Source: Ustilago trichophora (taxonomy: Eukaryota; Basidiomycota; Ustilaginomycetes; Ustilaginales; Ustilaginaceae). Taken from it: a DNA stretch of 64,000 nt. Position numbers and translations under genes: made by a program. The first letter of the stretch is position 1. Every line of letters begins with the position of its first letter. A model generated the notes under the pieces. It searched no databases. It was given only the letters and a program-made list of their open reading frames with translations, and was not told the origin of the DNA. Below are positions 10,650 to 21,793 of this stretch, piece after piece. Location: contig OOIN01000001.1 in NCBI GenBank assembly GCA_900323505.1, positions 2,542,001 to 2,606,000 on the forward strand, in the 5' to 3' direction.

Positions 10650-11455
10650 CGAGCAGATGAGCGGCGAGGGAGGGATGGTGTTGCTTGGGAGTGAGGGTGA
10701 TGAATGGACCTTCGAAACGAGGAAATGTGGACCCTGAACGCAGACTTTGCGGAAAATATCAGAGTGTTAGACCTACGACAGTCATTTTCTATAGCGAAAA
10801 ATTAACGCGACACTATTCAACGCCAACCTCAGCGTGCACCGTGTGTGTGTGTTGCCGTGTTGCCGTTTGGCAGTGCTGAGACCGCGTGATGGATCCGCGC
10901 TACGCCATTTGGCCCTGACACTGTCACACTTCATCATCTCGAGACGCCCAGCCGCACACCACATTGATCACTCAAAAGGCCCACACTGTCATACAGTAGC
11001 CGGCATGTGCGCACTCGAGGCATGCCGAAAGCTGGACCGCCGTCTGGAATGCCTCGCACAAACACACACACACACACGACTTAGGTTAGGGTTCTGGCAA
11101 ATTGTTTGTAACGCACGGCCCACGAAGCGGGTTGTTTGGTTGAGCACACACACACAGAGTTTGAGGCAGAATGACCTGTGCGAGGCTGCAAGCTGCAATC
11201 TGCACAAGGCGTGCTCTCTTCTGCTGCGCGCTGCACAGCCGCTTCCGATTTTTTTATTTATTTATTTTTTTCCCTAGAGGAAGCAGAGAGAAAAACGAGT
11301 GTGGAGAGACTCTTAGCTCAGGGCGCGCTGCCGTCCACTTTGCCGCTCTCTCTCTCTCTTCTCTCTCTCTCTGTGCAGCTGCAGACACGTCAACTTTGCT
11401 CTCAACACCACCGTTAATCACTCCCACTCCCACTCCCACCATCTCCATCTCTCCT

Positions 11456-11488
<33 letters not shown>

Positions 11489-11934
11489 TTCCTTCTTTCT
11501 CGCTCTCTTCTCCGAGTTCGTCCATTCTTCCTCCTCTCTTCTGTATCTCTTCCTCGCTCCATTCAAGCCTCGCTCTTCGCCCCCAACAAACATCCTCCTG
11601 TTGTCAGCTACCAACTCGTTCCGCCACATCTTTGACTTTTCTACGAAAGCTATCCTGCATTGCTCATTCGCATCCACAATCTGTCCGAACCTGGCTTTCG
11701 ATAATTCCGCTCGTCTTGCCATACCCGATAGCAACACTTTGACGTCTTTACAGCAAGCCTTGTACCCACCACCTCTTCCCTGCATCTCATTCCACGTTTT
11801 CCACCACACATCTCCTTGCCACCCAACTTGATCCTAGACTCCGCCTGCACTACTACGCCGACGAAACACACACGCACAAACTTACCTAAAATCCAAAGCA
11901 CTCGGAACTCTACTCTGATATCTTTGCACACAAC
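10650..11934. other. divergent promoter region between Bin3-type and RRM-like genes
   Basis: No gene seen. It contains CA/GT runs near 11060 and 11150, a telomere-like TTAGGTTAGGG at 11081-11091, CT runs at 11346-11372 and 11461-11488, and a long pyrimidine-rich leader up to the ATG at 11935, which is probably the 5' UTR of the RRM-like gene. Confidence 0.6.
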
Positions 11935-12873
11935 ATGTCGGTCGCATCTGCATTGCCCCTGCTGTCGCCTCTGGTGACCCGCATCCTCGAACTTTCCGGC
12001 TTCCCACCTCAACTCAAGACAAGAGACTTGCAACAAGTCTTTGCAGCTTACGAAGAGGAAAAGGGCGGTTACAAGATCAAATGGGTCGATGATACCACCG
12101 CCCTCATCATCTTTGCTGATCCTGCTACCGCCAAAAAGGCGTACCTCCGCACCATCATGTCCCCTCCCCAGCAGCTCATCAACGACAACGGCGTCCCCGC
12201 AAAGATCAAGCCTTACGATGGGGACGATGCAAGCGCTATCATCTCCAGCGTCTCAAACAGACAACGCTCCCGATCCAACGGCGGTGGCATCCTCGGCAGC
12301 CCCACCAAGCAACCTGCAGAGCTCGTTGCACCTTCTACACCAGACAGCCCCTCCAAACCCTTGCGCGGACATGCGCACACTCCTTCCTTTGGCCGCTCCC
12401 TGGGTCACAGACGCCAACAGAGCGGTTCCAACCCCAACCTTCCCCCCAAGCCTGTAGCCGCTGCCCTGTTCGACGCAGCCAACGGCGGCCCTTCCCCCGC
12501 CAACCGCGTCCTTGCAGGTGTTGATACACTGAGCGGCATCGCCGGCCTCCCCGCCAACCCAGTCGCAGCAGCAAGGTCCACCATGATGTCCGAGTCCACC
12601 AGCAAAATGTCGCGCAACAACAGCAATACCTCCGACACACTCGACTCTGACCTCGCCAGTCTCTCCCTCAACAACAACAAAAACGGCACCAAGTCATCCC
12701 CTACATCAAGTTCCGAAGGCCTCCTCTCGGCACCTGCCATCATCTCCAACGGCACCAACAAACGTTTCAGCCCAAGTAGCACCCCGAACACCCACCGACA
12801 ATCGCCACTTGCAACATCACCTTCTCCCTCGCCTTCATCGGAAGCTGCTCGTGCAACCACTACCGTTGGGTAG
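11935..12873 (+). CDS. RRM-like (R3HCC1-type) RNA-binding protein, 312 aa
   Basis: Residues about 15-95 form one folded unit: ILELSGFPPQLKTRDLQQVF, then YKIKWVDDTTALIIFADPATAKKAYL, the RRM-like fold found at the C-terminus of R3H/coiled-coil proteins (R3HCC1 group) and in stand-alone fungal proteins. The rest is Ser/Asn/Pro-rich and likely disordered, with many potential phosphorylation sites. A role in mRNA binding or regulation is inferred from the fold; the exact ortholog is not identified. The ATG follows a long pyrimidine-rich leader and is directly upstream of the fold. It is convergent with the Rsm22 gene, about 400 bases away. Confidence 0.8.
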   Translation: MSVASALPLLSPLVTRILELSGFPPQLKTRDLQQVFAAYEEEKGGYKIKWVDDTTALIIFADPATAKKAYLRTIMSPPQQLINDNGVPAKIKPYDGDDASAIISSVSNRQRSRSNGGGILGSPTKQPAELVAPSTPDSPSKPLRGHAHTPSFGRSLGHRRQQSGSNPNLPPKPVAAALFDAANGGPSPANRVLAGVDTLSGIAGLPANPVAAARSTMMSESTSKMSRNNSNTSDTLDSDLASLSLNNNKNGTKSSPTSSSEGLLSAPAIISNGTNKRFSPSSTPNTHRQSPLATSPSPSPSSEAARATTTVG

Positions 12874-13280
12874 AACACACACTCTCTCAGCATCGGCATG
12901 ACGACACGTTATACTGTTAATCCTCGTCCTTTTTGGAGGATGGCCGCCCGTTCCGGCCCGTGCCTTTTAGCTGCCACGATCAACTTTCTCCCACTCCCTT
13001 TAGTCTCATCCATCAGTATTCATATCCTGCACTTGGAATCCGGCTTGGGTTCATGTTGCTGTTGTTGTTTATCTAATATACCGTCGTTTTTGTTCTTCTC
13101 AGCTTGTTTTATGTCAATCGTTTTTGTGCAGTGAGTGTTTGGGCATGAACGCATGAGGTATTATTGCAAAAAAAAAAATAGGGATTCGTCGTGGTGATTA
13201 GCCTCAAACTTCGTACAGTACACAGATTAAACGCCTGATGTCCAGCTGCCTAACTTAACCCAAATCACTTAAAAGCAAGT
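12874..13280. other. convergent 3' intergenic region
   Basis: This is the 3' flank of the RRM-like gene and of Rsm22. It has T-rich and A-rich runs (for example A-run near 13168-13178) that fit 3' ends. No gene seen. Confidence 0.6.
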
Positions 13281-16235
13281 TTAATGACCAAACAACTCGG
13301 AATTCCAATCACCTCTACTTTTCTTCCTCGAACTTCTTCTAACTTTTAATCTCGACGATGTATCTTTGGATTGTAGACTGCTTTGAAATCCACCTTCGGA
13401 TTGTTGCTCTTCGATTTCCGTCGTGCTTGGAGGTAGGTTGTTTGGACGGGTGTTTAGATTGGTTCGGGTGCTTGCGAGTTTTCCGGATGAAGTGGTGGTG
13501 TTCCATTTTTTGGCATAGTTGATGTTGATTCGTTTGGTTTGTTTCTTAGTAGGCGTGATGAGGTTTGGTGAGATGAGGGCGTATGATGCTTGTCCTTTGT
13601 CGACGTTTGGTTTCTCTCCAACGTTCGTTGAGGCGGTAGGAAGAGAATCAATGTCTTCAAAAAGCTCCCTTAGCACCTCATCTGCATCCTCACCTTCCTC
13701 GAGACCTACAATCTGAATCCCTCCTTTACCCTTCCCACCAGACCCACCATTCAACTTACTAGGCGCCCTCAAAACAAGCTTCTCCATCAAATTCTCCCCT
13801 CCCACAGCCCCTCCTTCCTCGGCAGCAGTCTGCCACTCCAGAGCAGTAAGCGGATTAAGCACCTTGACCACACTCCTGCCGCGAGGAGCATGAGGGAACA
13901 AATCTCCCCACTTGGACTTGCGTGCATCCTGATAGGCCTGTTTACCAGAAGCCTTGCTGATGGTGAATCGTTCAATGTTCCCCGATGCACAGCACGCATC
14001 CAGCGTTACATGCCCACCTTTCTTGAGCGGAGACTTGATCAAGCGAGGCCACGAGTAGGATTCCAAACGCATGGCTAGCTCGGATTCAAATGTGGACGCC
14101 GGAACTGAGATCTCCTCGCTTTCGTCTGCTGCTGCTGCTAGGTCTAGCTCCTGTTGAACATCGCTAGTAGAAGACCTGATGGGGGGAGAGAGGGTGCTGC
14201 GAAGGCTGGACAAGATCGAATCCATCTGTTCCGGTGTAAGCTGCTCCGAGGAGGCAGAACTCTGGGTGAACTCAGCCTGCATTGCTTCAGGCAGAAGCTT
14301 GAGCAGCTCCTCCATGGCCTGATCGTCGCTCATCTCGTCCTCCCCTCCTTCGCGACTGGCATTCTGTGGAGTAGGAGAAGTGAGAGCTGCATTGGGATCC
14401 ACCTCTTGCAACATCCTGCGTTCCGCACTGGCCTTCTTTGCATTTCGGAGCATGTCGAGAATGCCGGTCTTTGTCTTGCTCGCCTCGGCCGAAAGGTGCT
14501 GCACCGTTTCCAGCACCTCATCTTGACCAGAGACCCTGCGTTGAGCCTCAGCCAGCAAGCTCGGCCTAGTCCCACGTCTAACCACGACGTAACTGTATCC
14601 GACATTCTCCTCGCCCTTATCACTGTGCTTTGTCCTGCGCAGGAAAGTGGGAGTGTGATATCGCGCCGTGAATCCGCAAACATCTTTGCTCTTTGCCTGG
14701 TTCCCGGTATCCGATCTGACACCAACAGCATTTGCTACTGTTGAAGAAATGGCAAAAGGATGCAGCAACGGGCACGGCTTATCGTGCGAACAGGGTGCCA
14801 CGACATGAGCTCCCCCTTCCCGTTGCCTGCCAAGCTGGAGCAACTGCGCTCGGGCAGAAGCAACACTGGCAAAGCCACGAGGTGTCGCTTGGTCGATAAT
14901 GACAATCACCTCGGCGCCCGAGTCCCACATGGCTTGGACTGCCTCGAACCGGTTACTGTCGTTGGTCATGAGGCTGAGGGCAAAGGCCGAGAGGGCGAGA
15001 GAGCGGCCGGCAGATGCGGCTTCAGAGAGATCTTTGGCCAAAGGGACGGATTGGAACGTCTTCTCCACAGTGGACATTGCTGATTTTGGACCGGAAAAGT
15101 ATTCGAGTGCTGGTTGATCTTCTTGATCTTCTTGTTCTTCTTCCTCCCGAAGGTGCTCTTCGGAGGCTTCTTCTGCATCTTGCGGTTCTTGCTCGTAGTA
15201 CGTGACACCGTCGACCACAATTTCTTCCCCTTCATCTTTGAGCCTGACCTCGCGCTCTGCACGAGGAGGATCAGCGGGGGAGACGTTGGAGCTCGAGCTC
15301 TGCGCAACCTTTTTACCGCTCTTGAGAAGGTTCGGCCTCCTATCATAGCCATGATATCGCTGCACAGATGTGGTGCCGCCAAGATCGTCGTCCTGCCTAA
15401 ACACCTGTGCTGCAGCCCAGAGCCCTTCGCCGGCGGCACAATCAAAGTCGAGTACTGTATCCGGGGCCCAGTGAGGCAGAGCTGCTTCCAAGTCTGATGA
15501 GGAGCTCTCGACGGGGCTGGAGTTCGAAAGACGCTGTCGTACTTCAGAAAGCACTGCGAGGATGGCCGCATATCGGTGCGGCGAAACGGTCGCTAGATGG
15601 AGGAGCGACGATCGCTTGGGTGGGATATGCGCTGCTTCCGCCAAGTGCTCTTGTGGGTCGGTAAGGTGTGCCAGCTTCAAGTGGTCTGCATGGAGAAGCT
15701 TTGGATCGTTAGCCGCGGCGATGAGCTGCGAGATGGCCCAGGCGACGTATTCGGGTAGGTAGATGGAAGAGGTGGAAATTCCTGTGGGTGCAGCGTAGCT
15801 GAGAGCCAGCTGTTCTTCTTCTAAGTCCTCCTCGGCTGCTCGAACTGCCTGTTCGGAGGCGGAAGAGGGGAGTGGAGAAGCGTAGGTGGCGTGACGACTG
15901 GTGCCGAATCGAGCAGCCCTCGAACGACGTGCTTGGGAGGAGCTAAGGTTAAAGTGGGAGGCTGCGTCGTCATGGTTGGACAAGACACGATGAGATGAAT
16001 CTAGCCTATTCGCATCCTGACGGGAGCTGTACGAGGGGCCCATGATGGGTGGACCTCCTGCTGCAAGCCGTTCGGAAGCTGTGGCCGAGGCTTCGGCTGC
16101 CCTTGCCAAGGCAGCTGCACGAGAGGAAGAGTTGGTAGATGAGCTAGAGGAGACATTGCGAATCTGCGCTTGTGCTTCTCTGCCGTGTAGTCTCGCCACT
16201 GGGAGCAGACCCTTGTTGCGTAGGACTGCCTTCAT
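13281..16235 (-). CDS. rsm22: mitochondrial ribosome assembly methyltransferase-like protein Rsm22
   Basis: Rsm22 (METTL17 in animals) is a mitochondrial small-subunit assembly factor with a methyltransferase fold and an iron-sulfur cluster. Here 984 residues begin with a basic, Ser/Arg-rich presequence (MKAVLRNKGLLPVARLHG). Seen in order: LPEYVAWAI near 165, the fold start; DTVLDFDCAAGEGLWAA, the degenerate SAM loop; a cysteine cluster APCSHDKPCPL near 480; VCGFTARYHTP; a third cysteine site LDACCASGN near 745, followed by SKASGKQAYQDARKSKWG, a conserved basic patch. Acidic insertions make it longer than yeast Rsm22 (about 630). The C-terminus is a basic tail likely to touch rRNA. Its function beside Mtg1 at 21.8 kb is related, but the two are not linked as a unit. 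Confidence 0.9.
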   Translation of the reverse strand: MKAVLRNKGLLPVARLHGREAQAQIRNVSSSSSTNSSSRAAALARAAEASATASERLAAGGPPIMGPSYSSRQDANRLDSSHRVLSNHDDAASHFNLSSSQARRSRAARFGTSRHATYASPLPSSASEQAVRAAEEDLEEEQLALSYAAPTGISTSSIYLPEYVAWAISQLIAAANDPKLLHADHLKLAHLTDPQEHLAEAAHIPPKRSSLLHLATVSPHRYAAILAVLSEVRQRLSNSSPVESSSSDLEAALPHWAPDTVLDFDCAAGEGLWAAAQVFRQDDDLGGTTSVQRYHGYDRRPNLLKSGKKVAQSSSSNVSPADPPRAEREVRLKDEGEEIVVDGVTYYEQEPQDAEEASEEHLREEEEQEDQEDQPALEYFSGPKSAMSTVEKTFQSVPLAKDLSEAASAGRSLALSAFALSLMTNDSNRFEAVQAMWDSGAEVIVIIDQATPRGFASVASARAQLLQLGRQREGGAHVVAPCSHDKPCPLLHPFAISSTVANAVGVRSDTGNQAKSKDVCGFTARYHTPTFLRRTKHSDKGEENVGYSYVVVRRGTRPSLLAEAQRRVSGQDEVLETVQHLSAEASKTKTGILDMLRNAKKASAERRMLQEVDPNAALTSPTPQNASREGGEDEMSDDQAMEELLKLLPEAMQAEFTQSSASSEQLTPEQMDSILSSLRSTLSPPIRSSTSDVQQELDLAAAADESEEISVPASTFESELAMRLESYSWPRLIKSPLKKGGHVTLDACCASGNIERFTISKASGKQAYQDARKSKWGDLFPHAPRGRSVVKVLNPLTALEWQTAAEEGGAVGGENLMEKLVLRAPSKLNGGSGGKGKGGIQIVGLEEGEDADEVLRELFEDIDSLPTASTNVGEKPNVDKGQASYALISPNLITPTKKQTKRININYAKKWNTTTSSGKLASTRTNLNTRPNNLPPSTTEIEEQQSEGGFQSSLQSKDTSSRLKVRRSSRKKSRGDWNSELFGH

Positions 16236-16632
16236 TCTTGCTGGACTTGCACGGTTGACGGTGAAGGAACAAGATGAGTGAGTGGTGTGTGGTGTTCAAG
16301 TTGGAACCAAGAATGGAAGCATCTTTCTCAAGAGGTGGAGGCAGGAAGAACTGAAAAATTGTTTTGGACGCCGCCGCACAAAAAGCTGAGTCGCACAGCA
16401 GCCCGATTTTTGGGGTTTTGGACCCTGAAATCACCAAAAAGAAAGAAAGCCATCCTTGTCGCTTGCTCGCTGTGCTTTGATTGAAAAGCAACAACTCCAC
16501 TTGGGTCAACTGCTGCACTCTCTTCTTGAATCTCTTGTCACCATCATAACAAGACAGCAATCGTCGCAAATTCCATCCATCCCGTCGCTCTAGCATGATT
16601 ACACTCGAACGATAGGACTGATTGCATCAGCA
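16236..16632. other. divergent promoter region, rsm22 / Ima1-type gene
   Basis: A 397-base spacer between divergently transcribed genes. No coding region or RNA gene is visible; it presumably carries both promoters. Confidence 0.6.
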
Positions 16633-18567
16633 ATGTGGAAGCTTCTCCCTTGGTCTGGAAGGGGCGCATCCGGCTATCCACAACGCCAGTGCTTCTTCTG
16701 TTGCACCACCAGCATCATCCTTCCCCCTTACAAGCCCGATGCAACCTCAAGCAATGTTCGCTCAAGCTCGGACAACGGCCATGCCTCGCATCCATCCAAC
16801 TTAGCCACCTCATCAACGACTACCATCTCCACCGGCACCCCCACCAACTGGTTCTGTTCCAGCTGCCATTGCCAAAATGTCGCAACGGAAGATGGCATCC
16901 CAGTCGAGCAATACACCCGTCCTATGTGGGACGAAGAATGGAATCGCGACCGAAGCCAGCTCATGCGTCACACTCGGCCTCAGGCCTCCGGCACCAAAGT
17001 ACTCTCGATCTCTTCCCCCAATCAACGCACCGTGTTTCCGGGCAACGAAGTTCGAGGGCAAGATCGGTTTGCCTTTTGTCACACATGCCAAACGAATCAA
17101 GTGCTGACACTCAACATGCTAGCAGACTATCTTCCTGACGAAGACGACGCCGAATACCAAGCGAAGCTCGAACACCTTGCGGAATACGAGGCTTCGATAG
17201 CTTCACGATACCCGCCAGTCTGCTCAGACTGCGCACCCAAAGTTCAGGAGAGGATCACGGAGAGAGATCAATTTGCGCGTAGCTGGAGCTTGGGCAAGTG
17301 GCTGGACTTGAAGAAGAAGGCGTCTTTCGCCGATATCGCCGACATGCACAACCACACATCACCCATTAAGACCACACGCCCAACACAGGCAGCTCCGATC
17401 GCTGAACAGGCCATCTCGCATCGAAGCGTTTGGAACAGCGTAAAGGCTCATTTCGGCAACCTGTTCAGTCTAGAGGATGGCTCTCCGTTCGTCATGGTGC
17501 TGTTCTTTCTGGTCAATTTGAGCATCTGGTGCTTCTATCTAGCTACAAGCCTCGATCATCTCGCTATTGCCTCTACGTTGCAAGATACCGCCGAACGCAT
17601 TCAGGCGGAACCGATCTCTTTGTTCACAGCAGTGGTGGTGGCTTTCATGTTGTTCTGCTTGCCAAAGCTGCTCATCAAGTGCTATCAGATGGATCCGCTG
17701 AAGCGTTCGATCGACAGGGCACGAGCACGTCAGATTCGAGTCGAGGCGAAAGGAGTTGGACTGTGGCAAACTACTCAGCTCGTCATCTTGGTGCTACGCT
17801 TGTGTGCACTCCTTGTGACGGTGTACACAACTGTTCAACCAAACAAGCTCACCCACGCGCTGCTCTGGCTGGAAGCGACCTTGAGGAAAGACTCAGCTTC
17901 TCTGCTACGACTTGCAGCCTTTTCGATGCTAAGCAGCGAGCTGACTCTGACTGCCTTCGCGGCGTCCAAGCTTCGAGTCCAGCTGCCTTCGCCTCTGCAA
18001 CTAGTGTCACGACCAGTCATCGCAAGCGGACGACAGGGCAAGTCGATTGAAATGGAAGCTGACCCACTGCTCAAAAGTCTCAGTCTGGACGATCAAGTCA
18101 CGCGACCCTCGTTCGCCTTCAGTCAGACCAATGGCTTTGACAAGCCAAGCTTGGAAACTGCGATGGAAGATGGCATCACATTACCCCCACCACAACGCGA
18201 TGCCGATGGAGACGCCGTTATGGAAGATGCAGCAACCTACTCTGCCAGGCGCATGTCTCAGTCGTCGGACGAAGACTGGGATCACAACTCGCGTGTTCCA
18301 CCACCTCCTGCTGCCTCGTGGTCTCAGAATTGGTCGAGAGTAGCACCACAGCAACCTAATATACCATCTTCCAGCAACGCTAACGGATCACAACGCTACC
18401 CGGACTTTCAATTGGGACCACAGCGTTTTTGGGAGCCCCAAAATCCGACCGGCCTAGAAGACGTCTTTGGGCGAGCAGTGTCACTGGATGATCAACCATC
18501 GAACAATCACGACCGCAACACCGATGACGCATCTGGCAAGTGGAGCAAGTGGTTTGGCTTCTCCTGA
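16633..18567 (+). CDS. ima1: inner nuclear membrane protein, Ima1/Samp1 type
   Basis: Ima1 (fission yeast; Samp1/TMEM201 in animals) is an inner nuclear membrane protein that couples chromatin and microtubules to the envelope. The 644-residue product has the Ima1 N-terminal zinc-binding domain: CFFCC at residues 20-24, CSSCHC near 77-82, CHTC near 150 and CSDC near 197-200. Four hydrophobic segments follow, about 283-303, 331-352, 376-400 and 418-444, then an acidic, Ser-rich, disordered tail. This order matches the family. The ATG at 16633 lies just before the first zinc ligands, so no longer N-terminus is needed. Confidence 0.88.
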   Translation: MWKLLPWSGRGASGYPQRQCFFCCTTSIILPPYKPDATSSNVRSSSDNGHASHPSNLATSSTTTISTGTPTNWFCSSCHCQNVATEDGIPVEQYTRPMWDEEWNRDRSQLMRHTRPQASGTKVLSISSPNQRTVFPGNEVRGQDRFAFCHTCQTNQVLTLNMLADYLPDEDDAEYQAKLEHLAEYEASIASRYPPVCSDCAPKVQERITERDQFARSWSLGKWLDLKKKASFADIADMHNHTSPIKTTRPTQAAPIAEQAISHRSVWNSVKAHFGNLFSLEDGSPFVMVLFFLVNLSIWCFYLATSLDHLAIASTLQDTAERIQAEPISLFTAVVVAFMLFCLPKLLIKCYQMDPLKRSIDRARARQIRVEAKGVGLWQTTQLVILVLRLCALLVTVYTTVQPNKLTHALLWLEATLRKDSASLLRLAAFSMLSSELTLTAFAASKLRVQLPSPLQLVSRPVIASGRQGKSIEMEADPLLKSLSLDDQVTRPSFAFSQTNGFDKPSLETAMEDGITLPPPQRDADGDAVMEDAATYSARRMSQSSDEDWDHNSRVPPPPAASWSQNWSRVAPQQPNIPSSSNANGSQRYPDFQLGPQRFWEPQNPTGLEDVFGRAVSLDDQPSNNHDRNTDDASGKWSKWFGFS

Positions 18568-19383
18568 CCATCATCATCAGAGTATCTCTACCATAGCTCA
18601 GCTTAACCCTCAAAAAAAAAAAAAAACGTGCTTCCTTGTTCGGTATAGCAATCTCACAACGCAATACGGTCAAAAATCATCCGCATCGATTAAAGAAGAG
18701 TGTGGAGGTTTGGGCAGCGAAATTTCGGCTTTACCGTGGAAGCTTTGTTTCGGAAAGTCACGGATCGAGCGTGTGTGTGTGTTCGGCCAGCTTCCAAAAA
18801 TTCTTGCCAAAAAGAAAAGAGTGCGCCGAGACTTCCGATTTGAGATGACGATTTTGGTGCAACGCCGAAAATGGGCCGATGTTGCGACTCTGGTGAGGAT
18901 GCGCAAGCTAAGATCTGTCGGTCAAGGCTGAGGCGAGCAATGTTCAGCGGTCTGAAGCGGGAGTTACACAGGCACCGTAGAAGCAAGTGGGAGGAGCGAG
19001 GATGGTTAGATGATCTGATAGGGCGACACAACTTTAGGTGTTTGTGACAGGTGCCCTGCGTGCATCTCAACGCAATTTTGTTGAAAGAAAGACTTTGAGC
19101 GAAGAAGTGAGGTGCCCGGACAAGTGCCGGAGATTCTCTTGTGTGTGGAAGAAAGTGTGGGTGAGCGGAATGAAGAGGCAATCTTTCAACGGTCGAACCC
19201 GAGGAGGCTATGCGGGCATCAACCTCTTTGAAACTCGCTCGACCCACACACACACACACCCCCGACCGACCGAACCGGTTAACAAACACATCTCTCTGTG
19301 TCAAACTCGAACCTTTCCACCTCTCCTCCTCCTCCTCATCCCACCCCTTTTCACCTAACCTCACCGTCGTTAACTCGTACAAA
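18568..19383. other. intergenic, fumarase promoter
   Basis: No gene seen. It has an A-run after the Ima1-type stop (18612-18625), and a CA repeat plus CT-rich leader at about 19240-19380 just before the fumarase ATG. The minus-strand frame across 18690-19382 has no recognisable domain and antisense-type composition. Confidence 0.6.
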
Positions 19384-21561
19384 ATGGTTGCTCGTTCCGT
19401 CGCACTCCGCTCCCTCAGGGTAAGTTGTTGTCCACTGCGTCACCGAACCACACCATCACCGCATTGCACTCGAGGATGAAACGGCGAAGGACTTGGAAGG
19501 AGGATCTGCGAAGGGAAAAGAAGGCTCGCAACGTGCACCCAAAAAGGGTCAAAATCGGATGCGATTTTCTCCTAGCGTGGAAAGCCCGATCCGCGCGGTT
19601 AGATGCGAAAAGCGAGAGAGAACGAGAAAGAGAGGTTGCAAGTTGATGGTCAAGGCGGCGCAACGGTAAATTCGGCTGCAACACCATTCATGCCATTCAT
19701 TGCAACTTTTACTGTAGAAGTCTTGGTTCGGACAACGTGGGGTTTAGGCATCGCAACACAGAGTGGACGAACAAGGCGGAGCAACTCCCATTCGGAAAGA
19801 TGCGGGGTTGCATGACCAGTCGAAACTTGACGCTGCGAGAGAAAGGATAGCCTGGTTGGAGTCCTTGGTAAAGAAAGAATTGGCCCGTTCGCTTCCGTCT
19901 TGAGCAGTTCCTCGCCTACTGTATATCCCTCGTTGCCTTTGATCTTTGAGTCCTTGCTTTCCTTCCTCATCATCATCATCGGTTACTCGTTGCTAACTCT
20001 CAACATCGTCTCCGTTTGCTACGGACTACTTCCTTTGTACTTCCAACTCTCCCAACAGGGATCTGCTCGAGTCGCCCCGCGTCTCTCCATCGCCTCTGCC
20101 GCTCCCGCCGCCTACCGAGGATTCGCTTCTTCCGCCTACATCATGTCTCAGGGCAAGTTCCGTTCCGAGAAGGACACCTTCGGCCCTCTTCAGGTCCCCG
20201 CCGACCGCTACTGGGGTGCTCAGACCCAGCGTTCGCTCCAGAACTTTGACATTGGTGGACCTCAGGAACGCATGCCCGAACCCCTCATCGAAGCCTTTGG
20301 TGTGCTCAAAAAGGCCGCCGCTACCGTCAACAAGTCGTTCGGTCTCGACCCCAAGGTCGCCGATGCCATCTGCCAGGCCGCTGACGAGGTCATTGCCGGC
20401 AAGCTCCACTCCCACTTCCCCCTCGTTGTCTTCCAGACCGGTTCGGGTACTCAGACCAACATGAACGTAAACGAGGTCATCTCGAACCGTGCCATCGAGA
20501 TCCTCGGTGGTGAGTTGGGTTCCAAGAAGCCCGTTCACCCCAACGATCACGTCAACATGTCGCAGTCTTCCAACGACACTTTCCCCACCGCTATGCACGT
20601 CGCCTCGGTCACCCAGATCACCAAGTCGCTCCTTCCCGCACTCGAGGAGCTTCGCGTTGCCCTCGATGCCAAACGCGCCGAGTTTGACGATATCATCAAA
20701 ATCGGCCGTACCCACTTGCAGGATGCTACCCCTTTGACCCTCGGTCAGGAATTCTCGGGCTACGTCAAGCAGGTCGAGAACGGCATTGAGCGTGTCAAGG
20801 CCGTCATTCCGCGTCTTTCGCAGCTCGCACAGGGTGGTACTGCCGTCGGAACCGGTCTCAACACCTACATCGGTTTCGACAAGAAGGTGGCTGCCGAGAT
20901 CTCCAACATCACCGGTTTGGCTTTCGAAACGGCAGAGAACAAGTTCGAAGCTCTCGCTGCTCACGATGCCATCGTTGAAGCCAGTGGTGCACTCAACACT
21001 GTCGCTGTTAGCTTTATGAAGATCGCCAACGACATTCGATACCTCGGATCTGGACCGCGTTGCGGTCTTGGCGAATTGAGCCTGCCCGAGAACGAACCTG
21101 GCTCGTCGATCATGCCTGGTAAAGTCAACCCTACCCAGTGCGAGGCTCTGACCATGGTCGCTGCTCAGGTTATGGGTAACAACACTACCATCTCGGTCGC
21201 CGGTTCTTACGGCCAGTTCGAGTTGAACGTCTTCAAGCCCGTTCTCGTAAAGAACCTCCTCCAGTCGATTCGTCTTCTCGCCGACGGTGCGCGCAGCTTC
21301 ACCAAAAACTGCGTCGTAGGTATCGAGGCCAACAGAGATACCATCAACAAGATTCTCAACGAGAGTCTCATGCTCGCTACCATCCTCAACAGCCATCTCG
21401 GATACGACAATGTCGCTGCAGCTGCAAAGAAGGCGCACAAGGAGGGAACCAAGCTGGTAGATGCTACCGTCGCATTGGGTCTCATGACCGAGGAAGAGTT
21501 TAAGAAGATCGTCAGGCCAGAATTCATGCTTGGCCCTACCGAGTACAAGCCCAAGAACTAA
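19384..21561 (+). CDS. fum1: fumarate hydratase, class II (two exons)
   Basis: Interconverts fumarate and malate in the TCA cycle. Exon 1 is 19384-19419 (12 codons, [12 protein letters not shown]), followed by GTAAGT; exon 2 begins after CCCAACAG at 20059 and runs to 21561, phase 0, giving 512 residues. The first exon and the start of the second form a basic mitochondrial presequence. The class II signature [10 protein letters not shown], the GSGTQTNMN substrate loop and [10 protein letters not shown] are intact. The intron is 639 bases, unusually long for this window. An in-frame ATG at 20143 ([14 protein letters not shown]) lies exactly where mature fumarase begins, so a cytosolic form could start there. 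High GC3 and strong codon bias fit a highly expressed enzyme. Confidence 0.97.
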
Positions 21562-21793
21562 GCTTCGAGAGGAAGGCATCTCTGAGCTCGTCCGATTTTG
21601 CTTGTTGTTGATTGTTTTAAGTTCTGACTCATACAAAAAAATATATATATAGATCATCCAAGTAAACCTGCGTTCAGTCTGATACTGTACGATGATGGTG
21701 TTTTCTTTTGAGCGTACATCTGATGGATGCTTTCTCGAAACTGAATCATGTAAAGTGAGTGGTACAAGTACAAATGCCATTGATATGATACGT

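Noticed and set aside
10989..11280. telomerase RNA gene
   Set aside because: Only a 10-base template-like word supports it; kept as a low-interest finding, not a feature.
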